Virus record (IMG/VR): IMGVR_UViG_3300028548_000278
Location: 1-33,455 of that record
Source: a virus
Strand: one strand, 5' to 3'
DNA length: 33,455 bases
Made by a program: the position numbers and the translations under genes. Below, one piece after another: positions 1-7,875 of this stretch (position 1 is the stretch's first letter; each line of letters starts with the position of its first letter). The notes under the pieces are model-generated. The model was not told where the DNA came from. It saw only the letters and a list, made by a program, of their open reading frames with translations, and searched no databases.

Positions 1-24
1 CGAAAGAAGAAGGCTGGTAAGTAA
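1..24 (+). CDS. C-terminal tip of an upstream gene (partial)
   Basis: Frame 1 reads R-K-K-K-A-G-K and then TAA at 22-24. That TAA overlaps the ATG of the next gene by one base (TAATG). The same one-base overlap recurs several times in this window, which supports a real gene ending here. Only seven residues are visible, strongly basic, so no function can be given. It could belong to another small basic virion protein like its two downstream neighbours. Confidence 0.4.
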   Translation, partial: RKKKAGK

Positions 25-323
25 TGCGTAGGTATTATAAGTCTGGCGGTGGAGTACGTAAAACCGAGAAGGGTGCGTCTCTAAAGCGTTGGTTCAAGGA
101 AGATTGGAAAGACGTTAAGACCGGTAAGGCTTGTGGTAGAAAGAAAGGCGAGGGTAGGGGTACTCCTTACTGCCGTCCTTCTAAGCGTGTTACATCTAAG
201 ACTCCAAAGACCTCAGGTGAGATGTCTAGTGCGGAGAAGAAGAGTAAGATAGCCGAGAAGAATCGACTAGGACAACCAGCGGGTAAGCCACGTAGAGTGT
301 CTCCTGCTAAGCGGAGGAAGTAG
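24..323 (+). CDS. Small basic protein, DUF5872-like
   Basis: A 99-residue protein very rich in Lys, Arg and Gly. The segment around residues 17-50 (LKRWFKEDWKDVKTGKACGR, then a GTPYCRPSKR stretch) resembles the DUF5872 family as I remember it, found in phages and large DNA viruses. No enzymatic motif is visible. Its two Cys residues (in GKACGR and PYCRP) could bind metal, but this is weak. The start at 24 overlaps the previous stop as TAATG. The next gene begins three bases after its stop. The composition and its place beside virion genes suggest a nucleic-acid-binding or minor virion role, which is inference. Confidence 0.75.
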   Translation: MRRYYKSGGGVRKTEKGASLKRWFKEDWKDVKTGKACGRKKGEGRGTPYCRPSKRVTSKTPKTSGEMSSAEKKSKIAEKNRLGQPAGKPRRVSPAKRRK

Positions 324-325
324 CC

Positions 326-508
326 ATGGGTATGGGCGTTAAGCATTATAAAAAAGACGGTAAAGAGCATAAGGGCGGCCTACATAAAATGGCTGACGGC
401 TCTCTTCACACAGGTAAAACTCATAGTAAAAGCAGTGTAAGATTGTTCCATTACGGCGATCTAGCTAAGAAAGCTAAAGTTACAGCTAAATCAGGATGGG
501 GAAAATAA
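326..508 (+). CDS. Small basic His/Lys-rich protein, unknown function
   Basis: A 60-residue basic protein with an N-terminal MGMGVKHYKKDGKEHKGG, a central HTGKTHSKSS and a C-terminal YGDLAKKAKVTAKSGWGK. I know this type (a glycine/lysine turn, then TGKTHSKSSxxLFHxxDL) from marine phage genomes, where it has no assigned function. A clear Shine-Dalgarno (GGAGG, 313-317) inside the end of the preceding gene supports the ATG at 326; an in-frame ATG at 332 is an alternative. The stop overlaps the next start as TAATG, implying coupled translation with the adaptor gene downstream. Confidence 0.75.
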   Translation: MGMGVKHYKKDGKEHKGGLHKMADGSLHTGKTHSKSSVRLFHYGDLAKKAKVTAKSGWGK

Positions 509-1194
509 TGGCTACATCAAATAGCACAGCGTTCGACATGGATTTCACCGAGATTGCTGAAGAGGCGTGGGAGAGAGCTGGACGTGAGATGCGTTCTGGC
601 TATGACCTGCGTACTGCCCGTCGATCCATGAACTTGATGACTATAGAGTGGCAAAACCGTGGCATCAACATGTGGACTATCGAGGAAGGTAACATTGATC
701 TATTGAAGGGGCAGACGCAGTACACACTCCCCGCCGATACCATTGACCTACTAGAACACCAACTACGGACTGATGCAGGTAGTGTATCTACTCAGTCTGA
801 CCTTAACCTATCACGTATCAGTGTGAGCACTTACGCCACAATCCCAAACAAGTTGACACAAGGTAGACCCATACAGATATTCATCGAACGTCTGAGAGAC
901 GCTCCTAAGATCAGTGTGTGGCCTGTACCAGATAAGGCAGGATACAAGATAAACTACTACCGCCTACGCAGAGTACAAGACGCGGGTGCAGGTATAGAAA
1001 CTGCGGACATGAACTTCCGTTTTCTCCCCTGTCTAGTAGCAGGACTAGCGTACCACATCGCTATGAAGGTACCTGAACTCTCTGAGCGCCTAAGTATGTT
1101 AAAGTCTGTATACGAAGAGCAGTTTGACTTGGCTTCACAAGAAGATAGAGAGAAGGCTTCAGTTAGGTTCGTACCTCGCATGGGACACCCGTAA
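508..1194 (+). CDS. Head-tail adaptor-like protein
   Basis: About 228 residues. The N-terminal half is helical and contains an RTARRSMNLMTIEWQNRGINMW segment, interrupted here only in description, followed by a GQTQYTLPADTIDLLEHQLR stretch. The helices followed by a 'tyxLPaD' loop are typical of podovirus tail-accessory and adaptor proteins (P22 gp4, T7 gp11 and SU10 adaptor types), which sit below the portal and hold the tail hub. I chose the ATG at 508 because it overlaps the previous stop as TAATG with a GGGGA upstream; an in-frame ATG at 496 would add four residues. The gene at 1550 has a similar layout, so there may be two stacked adaptor rings. The family-level role is fairly confident, the exact ring is not. 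Confidence 0.7.
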   Translation: MATSNSTAFDMDFTEIAEEAWERAGREMRSGYDLRTARRSMNLMTIEWQNRGINMWTIEEGNIDLLKGQTQYTLPADTIDLLEHQLRTDAGSVSTQSDLNLSRISVSTYATIPNKLTQGRPIQIFIERLRDAPKISVWPVPDKAGYKINYYRLRRVQDAGAGIETADMNFRFLPCLVAGLAYHIAMKVPELSERLSMLKSVYEEQFDLASQEDREKASVRFVPRMGHP

Positions 1195-1553
1195 TGGGGA
1201 CTAAGTTCGCTGCCGGCAAAAAGGCATTCGGGTTCTGTGACTTATGTGGCTTTAGGTATAGACTAAAGCAGCTAAAGAGCTTATTTAGGAAAGGGGTAGA
1301 CACGAATATAAAGGCGTGCCCTTCATGTTGGAATGGAGATCACCCACAAAACAAATTGGGCGAGTTTCCTGTATATGACCCACAAGCATTGCGAGATGTA
1401 CGTCCCGATAGAAGTCTGGGGACAGGGACTAAGGTTAGCGCACGTGGCCTTCAGTGGGGATACAACCCAGTAGGCGGCCCTTCAGATTCATTAGCATCCA
1501 ACGCCCTAGTAGCTACGGGTGAGGTTGGACAAGTTACGGTAACTATTACATGA
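1194..1553 (+). CDS. Zinc-ribbon protein, putative minor virion protein
   Basis: A 119-residue protein with two Cys pairs: FCDLCG near residue 15 and ACPSCW near residue 41, spaced as in a four-Cys zinc ribbon. After the ribbon comes VYDPQALRDVRPDRSLG and then a Gly/Ala-rich C-terminal tail ending in TGEVGQVTVTIT. Proteins of this form are common next to podovirus adaptor genes, but I know of no demonstrated role. It starts by TAATG overlap with the adaptor gene, and its TGA overlaps the next ATG (ATGA at 1550-1553), so it lies in a tightly coupled cluster. Metal binding is inferred from the Cys spacing. Confidence 0.7.
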   Translation: MGTKFAAGKKAFGFCDLCGFRYRLKQLKSLFRKGVDTNIKACPSCWNGDHPQNKLGEFPVYDPQALRDVRPDRSLGTGTKVSARGLQWGYNPVGGPSDSLASNALVATGEVGQVTVTIT

Positions 1554-2152
1554 ACTACACAGAATTAAAGACAAACATACAAGACGTAGTTGAACAGACA
1601 TTCACAACTGCCCAGCTCGATATGTTTATAAAGCAGGCCGAGCAAGAGATATATAACACTATACGGTTACCGGTTTTACGTAAAGCCGCCACAGGTAACC
1701 TAGAGCAGCCTAGTCAATTTGTTACGTTGCCCACTGATTACCTGTATATACATAGTTTTACCTTGGTAGACGCGGCAGGGGATTCTAAATTGCTACTAAA
1801 CAAGAATGTTGATTTTATCAGCGAGGCGTACCCAAAACCCAGCTCTACCGGCTTTCCTAAGCACTATGGGCTGTATAACAAGACACAGGCGATACTTGGG
1901 CCTACGCCTGACCAGAACTACGCCTACAACCTACAGTACGGGTATGCTCCAGAGTCTATAGTAGCTACGGGCACTACTTGGCTAGGCGATCACTTCGACG
2001 CTGCATTGTTGAACCGCTCGCTTATGGAAGCTATACGGTTTACTAAGGGTGAACAAGATATGGTGGCCCTATACGAGAAGTACTACATGCTTGCACTGCA
2101 AGCGTTAATGTCGGGTTCGGATAAACTAGCTAACGACTCTTACAGGGCATAA
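1550..2152 (+). CDS. Second adaptor-like tail accessory protein
   Basis: A 200-residue protein starting MNYTELKTNIQDVVEQTF. It has early helices (TAQLDMFIKQAEQEIYNTIR) and then PSQFVTLPTDYLYIHSF, the 'xxLPxDyl' element of phage adaptor proteins of the P22 gp4 / T7 gp11 / SU10 type. The C-terminal third (LNRSLMEAIRFTKGEQDMVALYEKYYMLAL, given here as a region at about residues 150-185) is helical. Such proteins link the portal to the tail hub, probably the gp10-like protein encoded at 10469. The ATG overlaps the upstream stop as ATGA. Its length suits the family. Which of the two adaptors contacts the portal cannot be told from sequence. Confidence 0.75.
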   Translation: MNYTELKTNIQDVVEQTFTTAQLDMFIKQAEQEIYNTIRLPVLRKAATGNLEQPSQFVTLPTDYLYIHSFTLVDAAGDSKLLLNKNVDFISEAYPKPSSTGFPKHYGLYNKTQAILGPTPDQNYAYNLQYGYAPESIVATGTTWLGDHFDAALLNRSLMEAIRFTKGEQDMVALYEKYYMLALQALMSGSDKLANDSYRA

Positions 2153-2154
2153 GA

Positions 2155-2589
2155 ATGAGCACACTAATTCAGACACAGACAACATCTTTTAAAGTAGACG
2201 TGCTCAGCGGAGTCTTTGATTTCAGTTCTGACACTTCACAGGCGTTTAAGGTAGCTCTATACGATGGCGACGCCATGAACCTAGACGCTAGTACTACTGC
2301 TTATACTACCACTGGAGAGATCACAGGCACGAACTACACTGCTGGAGGCAACGCAGCCACTTTGATACCAGTCACCTCTGACGGTACGACTGCTACTATT
2401 AGCTTTAATACTGTGTCTTGGGCTTCCGCAACTTTATCTGCGAGTGGGGCTTTAGTATATAAGTCTGGGGGCGGTAATCAAGCTATAGCAGTACTAGACT
2501 TTGGGGGACGCAAGACAGCAACTAGCAGTACCTTCAATGTAACTTTCCCTGCTAACAACGCAACCAGTGCTATTATACGTATAGCCTAA
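2155..2589 (+). CDS. Small beta-rich structural protein
   Basis: A 144-residue protein with few charged residues and many Thr, Ser, Ala and Gly. Alternating hydrophobic stretches predict an all-beta fold. Landmarks are FKVALYDGDAMNLDASTTAY, a GEITGTNYTAGG turn, then a LDFGGRK motif and a C-terminal TFPANNATSAIIRIA. Proteins with the TxGEIxGxxYxAGG and xLDFGxxK elements are frequent beside phage tail fibre genes and are probably virion components. The ATG is two bases after the preceding stop. The tailspike follows nine bases after its stop. A baseplate or fibre-attachment role is inference. Confidence 0.7.
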   Translation: MSTLIQTQTTSFKVDVLSGVFDFSSDTSQAFKVALYDGDAMNLDASTTAYTTTGEITGTNYTAGGNAATLIPVTSDGTTATISFNTVSWASATLSASGALVYKSGGGNQAIAVLDFGGRKTATSSTFNVTFPANNATSAIIRIA

Positions 2590-2598
2590 GGAACCCCC

Positions 2599-5500
2599 AT
2601 GGCTACTCAATATACTCCCAACCTAAAACTATCTCTCCCTACCCAAGGAGAGCTTTCCGGCACGTGGGGCAACGAGGTAAACAACGGCATAACCTCTATG
2701 GTGGAGGATGCCATTGCTGGACAGGTTACAATCAACACGTGGTCTAACAACGTACACATCCTAACTACCGCGAGCGGCGCAGCATCTGAAGCGCGGAACA
2801 TGATACTAAAGTTCACCGACACTAACAGCCAAATAGGGGCTGCCATTGCGACGGTTAAATGCCCTAGTTTAAGTAAAGTATACTGCGTAGAGAACGCTAC
2901 ATCTAAGTCCATACTAGTGAAACCCGACGGCGGTACGGGGGAAACTATCCCCAGCGGGCAGTCAGCCATACTACGTTGTGATGGAAGTAAAGTGGTATAC
3001 GCTACAACCCCCTTCGAAGGAAACACCATTGGAGTAAGCGTTGAAGAGTTTGGTGTTAAATCAGACGGAGTCACAGACGACAGCGTTGCTTTGCAGGCAG
3101 CTGCTGATTTTGCAGCTACTAACAGAAGAACATTAACCTTTGAACGTGGTTCTTCTTTTATTAGAACTACTACTCCAATATACATTAGGTCACATTCTCA
3201 TTGGTTTGGTGATGCTGAAATAAAGAACACTAATACGGCCGCCGATATTCAATCTTCTGTGCTTTTAGGGGGTGGTTTTAACCCTGTATACTTCGATGCT
3301 TTTAAGTCCGACATTGTAGATTACACTCACTATCCTATTAACGCTGTAAACAGTGGACGTACAATTACAACTACTACAGGCTCTGATGCGAGCAATTTTG
3401 CTGTAGGTGATTTAGTCTGGGTCAGTACAACTAAGACTTGGGTAGGAAGCGCAGGCAACTATCCTGTAACCGCTCATCTTTCTAAAGTTCTTACTTTAAA
3501 CGGGAGTACTGGCGTTATAACGTTAGAAACTCCTATTTCAGAGCGTATGGCTGCTGAGTATGGAGACTTACGTGTTTGTAATGCGCAAGAAACCGGAGTA
3601 TTAGACAAACTGGGCAATCAATTAGAGTTCTGTGAGCAGGCTGTTATTGACGGTATATCTTTAAGCGCTCCTTTTGGTAACGCGCTTACTCGCGGTGGTA
3701 TGTATAAGTGTGACTTTAACTTTAAGAACATTACAGGTAAGAACTGCATCTTTGCTAACGCTTTTGTCAACACATCCGTTAGAGCGCAGACAGTAACTGC
3801 AACTAGAAAAGCATGTGACATTGCAGGTTTTTCTAATAGTTTTTATATAGGTATTGATTCTCTTATTTATGATGGAAGTGCCGCTGAGTCAAACCTTCCC
3901 GCTTTTAGTCGAGTTGGTGAGGGTGGACGTAACGGCCTGATTGAGATTTTCAATGCTAACTGTGGTGGTTACATTGACCCTGACCCTCTTGTTATGGTAG
4001 ATGGGGGTTGTAAAAACGTAGGTCAACAGATTTATAGTTTAAATGCTCCTGACCACGGACAAGAGACAGGAACAGGCGCACCTTTTAGGTTACAACAAGC
4101 TGTGTCTTCAGCTAGAGCAATACACACTGCTACCGCAGGACAGACTGTGTTTGACTACAGTACTAAGTTTAACGAACAAGGTGCGGATAGGACTGCTGCC
4201 CTAAAGGTTTACGTTAATAATATACTTCTTATTGCGGGGGCAGGCGCGGGTAAGTACGCTATCGCCAGCGATGACAATACAATCACTTTAGGTACGGCTG
4301 CTTCGTTAGGCGATAAAATAAAGATTGGATTAGCTACTGATTATCAAAAAAGTTTAGAAAACTGTTGGTTATCTGTCAACGCAACTCTAGGTGCTAACGC
4401 TGTTAGAGCTGCTTTCTTCGGTGATTTAGTACGTGACCCTGCTAATCCTACCGTAAGGTATATGCACAACTGTGGATTTAAGGAGTTAAAAGTTGTAGCA
4501 AGCGCCCCTTATTCTACAAACATTGCTTGTACTCTTCACGGTATTAATTCTTATATTGAGGGAGCTTATTGTAATGAAGGTAAACTTTCTATTGCTGCCG
4601 ATGCTGAATATGCAAGTGCAAAAGGGTACTTTAAACTAGGGGTGTCTGATGCTTCTTCAACAAGCGTTATTGACGACTTAATTAAAGACTACGTAAACAA
4701 CTATGGCGTTAATTTAAAAGCCTTCGGTGCGGTAGGTGATGGTGTTACGGATGACACAGTGGCTGTAAAAGCTGCTATTGATTCCGATCAATCCATTTAT
4801 GTATCTGACGGTGTGTTCTTGGTGGCTTCTTGGCCTTCAGGTGGTGTACTGACTGATAGTACTTTAAAAATGCGAGGCACAGGTACAATTAAAGCAGTAG
4901 GCAATTCAAAGGTTTTTGTCGTTATAAGGAATGATGCTGACATTAAGGATGTGCAGTTTGAAGGGTTTAAGTTTGTGTTTGAAAACGCTTTCGGTAGCAG
5001 TGCTTCCTTAGATAAGTTTCACCTAGATAACATTACAGTAAAAAACTGTGGTGGTGGCATTACTTTAGAAAGGCCGGTTAATTCTTTTAAAGTTACTAAT
5101 TGTTTGTTTGATACCTTGACAGCAGATAAGCCTATACGTGTAGGGCGCAACACTTACTCAGCGCAGGATACTTGGAAGAACATTACGATAACAGGGAACA
5201 CGTTCAGAAACATTTCAACCACAGGCGCAACTGACTGTAATGTCATGTTAGTGTACGGAAAGCAAGCGACTATAACTAGCAATGTAATTGAGGGTGTTAC
5301 AGCAGTAGGCTCTAATGAGTTGTTTAACGGCACTGGCTCTAAGACAGCGTTTACTTTAACTGAGTCAGGATTAAACACTGGTCAGACCACTGTTCTCGTT
5401 GGTGGCGTTGAACAAGTTAATACTGATGAAACTGTGTTGTGGTCTATATCAGGCAATACCCTTACATTCACTACTGCTCCCGCTTCTGGAACTAATAACG

Positions 5501-6576
5501 TAAAGATTGTTTACTTTGGAGAGTCTGCCGGTATCTACACTAAGGCCAGATTTGCAACAATCACTGGCAATACTATTTCTGGAATTACTTCGGGTAACGT
5601 AAATCAGGTCTACGGTATTAACGTAAAGGGCAAAGGGCGTGGAGATACATCTGCACCACAGGGATTTAACGTAACAGTTACAGGCAACACCTTGGTGGGT
5701 GTGAATGGGGTAGGTTCTGGTATCCGCATACAGAATGACTTTGTTAATGTAACTGGCAACAACATTGAAAGGTTCCGCTTTGGTGTTAACGGTAACACAG
5801 CAGGGCATAACAATAGCAACATTACTGGTAATAACATATTCCACTGTCAGCAGTATGGCATTCACGTTATCCAGAGTGGTTTGAACTACGTTATTCAGGG
5901 CAACAATATCCAAGGACAAGTTGTGAGTTCTGTTTACGAGCCTCTGATTGGCATCAAGGTTCGAGCCTTTAACGATACTAGCAACTACTCTATTGCAAAC
6001 AATGTTATTAGCACTTGCAAGAAGGGCATCAAGCTAGACCAAAGCGCAACAGGTAATCAGATAAACAATGTTCAGATTGTTAATAACATCTTTAACGATG
6101 TTGATGATAACGGTATTGAGTTTGCCGCCTGCAACACTATTCTTGTTAAAGATAATACATACGATGGTGCGGTTGAAAACAATTACATTAGAGCAGTAAA
6201 TCCTAACCAGAATGTAAGAATAGTTGATAGTCGAACTAAAACTCTAAACACTGCTAGTTCAACAGCGATTCAAACATGGAATACAAGTTTAGTAGACCAA
6301 GTAGTTAGAGTAACTGCGGAAGCAACAGGGCGAAGAACAGATGATGGTGAGTTTGCATCATACCAGATTATAGGTTTGTTTAAAGTAGTTGGTGGCACGT
6401 TATCTCAGGTGGGCCAAACAGTAAGTAGGTACGCTATTGAGAGCGACACAGGTTGGACAGGCATTACATTTGACACCAACTCCAACGATATATTTTTAGA
6501 CGTACAAGCCGAGTCTGGCACTATTAACTGGACTTACCAAACTGAGTATGTGTCTAGCACTGACGCAACAATTTAA
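2599..6576 (+). CDS. Tailspike/tail fibre with pectate-lyase-type beta-helices
   Basis: A 1325-residue receptor-binding protein. Residues 1 to about 145 form a virion-anchoring module shared with the fibre at 6631. Residues 151-161 (FGVKSDGVTDD) and 709-719 (FGAVGDGVTDD) are two copies of the motif that opens pectate-lyase/tailspike beta-helices, so two or more helices lie in tandem. Two modules of about 70 residues near 508-583 and 908-978 have the form 'TxFxL...VxVxxxxQ...TLxF..A..G..IKI', known as insertions in phage fibres. The following region is rich in ITGNxI rungs, typical of a parallel beta-helix. The start follows an AAGGAA ribosome site. Base composition becomes more A/T-rich after about 3040, which suggests module exchange. 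Whether it degrades polysaccharide or only binds it is unknown. Confidence 0.85.
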   Translation: MATQYTPNLKLSLPTQGELSGTWGNEVNNGITSMVEDAIAGQVTINTWSNNVHILTTASGAASEARNMILKFTDTNSQIGAAIATVKCPSLSKVYCVENATSKSILVKPDGGTGETIPSGQSAILRCDGSKVVYATTPFEGNTIGVSVEEFGVKSDGVTDDSVALQAAADFAATNRRTLTFERGSSFIRTTTPIYIRSHSHWFGDAEIKNTNTAADIQSSVLLGGGFNPVYFDAFKSDIVDYTHYPINAVNSGRTITTTTGSDASNFAVGDLVWVSTTKTWVGSAGNYPVTAHLSKVLTLNGSTGVITLETPISERMAAEYGDLRVCNAQETGVLDKLGNQLEFCEQAVIDGISLSAPFGNALTRGGMYKCDFNFKNITGKNCIFANAFVNTSVRAQTVTATRKACDIAGFSNSFYIGIDSLIYDGSAAESNLPAFSRVGEGGRNGLIEIFNANCGGYIDPDPLVMVDGGCKNVGQQIYSLNAPDHGQETGTGAPFRLQQAVSSARAIHTATAGQTVFDYSTKFNEQGADRTAALKVYVNNILLIAGAGAGKYAIASDDNTITLGTAASLGDKIKIGLATDYQKSLENCWLSVNATLGANAVRAAFFGDLVRDPANPTVRYMHNCGFKELKVVASAPYSTNIACTLHGINSYIEGAYCNEGKLSIAADAEYASAKGYFKLGVSDASSTSVIDDLIKDYVNNYGVNLKAFGAVGDGVTDDTVAVKAAIDSDQSIYVSDGVFLVASWPSGGVLTDSTLKMRGTGTIKAVGNSKVFVVIRNDADIKDVQFEGFKFVFENAFGSSASLDKFHLDNITVKNCGGGITLERPVNSFKVTNCLFDTLTADKPIRVGRNTYSAQDTWKNITITGNTFRNISTTGATDCNVMLVYGKQATITSNVIEGVTAVGSNELFNGTGSKTAFTLTESGLNTGQTTVLVGGVEQVNTDETVLWSISGNTLTFTTAPASGTNNVKIVYFGESAGIYTKARFATITGNTISGITSGNVNQVYGINVKGKGRGDTSAPQGFNVTVTGNTLVGVNGVGSGIRIQNDFVNVTGNNIERFRFGVNGNTAGHNNSNITGNNIFHCQQYGIHVIQSGLNYVIQGNNIQGQVVSSVYEPLIGIKVRAFNDTSNYSIANNVISTCKKGIKLDQSATGNQINNVQIVNNIFNDVDDNGIEFAACNTILVKDNTYDGAVENNYIRAVNPNQNVRIVDSRTKTLNTASSTAIQTWNTSLVDQVVRVTAEATGRRTDDGEFASYQIIGLFKVVGGTLSQVGQTVSRYAIESDTGWTGITFDTNSNDIFLDVQAESGTINWTYQTEYVSSTDATI

Positions 6577-6612
6577 CTAGTAGACTAGAAACAATAGTGA
6601 TACACTTGAGAG

Positions 6613-6622
6613 AACTATAGGA
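6613..6622 (+). promoter_or_regulatory. AACTATAGGA leader before the second fibre gene
   Basis: The ten bases AACTATAGGA lie eight bases before the ATG of the fibre gene, in a 54-base gap that otherwise shows nothing clear. The AGGA part is a good Shine-Dalgarno. The same ten bases occur at the same distance before the ssDNA-binding-type gene on the other strand (31791-31800). The ACTATAGG core resembles the initiation end of T7-class promoters, but the upstream part does not match, so a ribosome site is the simpler reading. Confidence 0.4.
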
Positions 6623-6630
6623 TTTAAACG

Positions 6631-7656
6631 ATGGCATCAACGTATACAAGCACATTAAAGCTAGAGAAGCCGACGCAAGGCGAGAAGAGTGGCGTGTGGG
6701 GCAACACTATAAACAACAGTATTACTGATATTGTAGAGAATGCCATCGCTGGCCTAGTGACCATAAACACGTGGACACAAGCAAACCCCGCTATTGCTAC
6801 CCTGACAACAGGCCAAGGCTCAGTTACTCAGTCTAACGCTGCAATACTGAACCTAACTGACACAGGCAGCTTAATCCCCACTGGGGCGCAAGGTAGGGTT
6901 CTTGTCCCCGCCAAGAGCAAGGTTTTCCTCGTTATTAATGGTACGGGGCACGAGGTGCAAGTTAAGGTGTCCGGCGAACTCGGGGTTGTTATACCTATCG
7001 GACAAAACATGATTGTTGTCTGCAATGGCACCACTGTCCTAGACCCCCTTACTAGGCTTACCCTTGACCAAATTCTTTCTTATGGCCTTGTTGCTGTTGG
7101 TGGTGTAGACACCGCGATTGCTACAAACAGAGCAGTGTCTCTGGCGGGCACCTCAACTCTTTCCCTAGCTGACGATGTTAAGGCTAAGTTTGGTACTGGT
7201 AACGACCTAGAGATATTCCACGATGGCAACCACAGCTACATAAAAGACACTGGAAGTGGCGACCTAAGACTCCTAGGCGCGGATAACGTACGTATACAGA
7301 ACGCTGATGGCTCTAAAGACTTCCTCGTAGCCACTACCAACGGCTCTAACTCTGGAAGGTTGGCCCTGCTACATAACAACTCGACAAAACTACGCACTGA
7401 GACCACTGGCACCACTACCTTCGGCGAGGCTAATGTGCAGGTTTTGGGTTCGGATCAACCTACTTTATCTCTAGGTACAGGCTCTACTAAGGTCATATGG
7501 AGATCAGGCTCAGGCAGTCCAGAAGGGGCTGTGACAGCTAGGGTGGGTAGTATTTACTCTAGAACGGACGCCCCAAGCCAAGGCACACCAACCCTATACT
7601 CAAAAACTGGTGGCAGTGGTAACACTGGCTGGAAAGCCGTGATTGTAGCCACATAA
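6631..7656 (+). CDS. Second tail fibre protein
   Basis: A 341-residue protein. Residues 1 to about 140 resemble the N-terminus of the tailspike upstream: both have 'LKLxxPTQGExSGxWGNxxNNxIT', then 'xEdAIAGxVTINTW', 'AxILxxTDT' and 'KVxxVxN'. This is probably the part that docks on the tail. The middle contains FGTGNDLEIFHDGNHSYIKD, a beta-hairpin repeat frequent in marine phage fibres. The C-terminus has GSIYSRTDAPSQGTPTLYSK and then a Trp-containing end, a cap also present in the 108-residue protein at 12553. No enzymatic motif is seen. It may be an accessory fibre or a trimeric partner of the larger spike. Confidence 0.8.
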   Translation: MASTYTSTLKLEKPTQGEKSGVWGNTINNSITDIVENAIAGLVTINTWTQANPAIATLTTGQGSVTQSNAAILNLTDTGSLIPTGAQGRVLVPAKSKVFLVINGTGHEVQVKVSGELGVVIPIGQNMIVVCNGTTVLDPLTRLTLDQILSYGLVAVGGVDTAIATNRAVSLAGTSTLSLADDVKAKFGTGNDLEIFHDGNHSYIKDTGSGDLRLLGADNVRIQNADGSKDFLVATTNGSNSGRLALLHNNSTKLRTETTGTTTFGEANVQVLGSDQPTLSLGTGSTKVIWRSGSGSPEGAVTARVGSIYSRTDAPSQGTPTLYSKTGGSGNTGWKAVIVAT

Positions 7657-7700
7657 CTAACTAACTGACGGACATTACCATGTCGGGAAGGAAACACACA

Positions 7701-7874
7701 ATGATTGACGAAACGAAGGATGCACTAGACGTGGTAGCAGGTTCAACAGCACTATTAACCGTAGCCGCATGGGTTCCGCCCGTTGCCGGTATATTCAGTA
7801 TCATATGGTTCGGATTAAGAATATGGGAATCAGACACCGTGAGGGAGCTTACTAACCGTGTTAAATCTAGCTAA
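7701..7874 (+). CDS. Small one-TM protein, probable holin
   Basis: A 57-residue protein starting MIDETKDALDVVAGSTALLT. One hydrophobic segment of about 25 residues includes LLTVAAWVPPVAGIFSIIWF, followed by charged RIWESDTVRELTNRVKSS. Size, topology and position before a 3TM holin and an M15 endolysin fit a holin or antiholin. I chose the ATG at 7701 over one at 7680 because GGAAGGA (7686-7692) lies eight bases upstream of it. The stop at 7872-7874 lies just before, or overlaps, the next gene. Similar short proteins in marine podoviruses are annotated as T7-type holins. The role is inferred from topology and neighbourhood. Confidence 0.65.
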   Translation: MIDETKDALDVVAGSTALLTVAAWVPPVAGIFSIIWFGLRIWESDTVRELTNRVKSS

Positions 7875-7875
7875 G

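Noticed and set aside
6602-6625. T7-type RNA polymerase promoter before the second fibre gene
   Set aside because: Only the ACTATAGG core matches. The specificity region upstream does not resemble the known consensus, so it is kept only as a shared leader.
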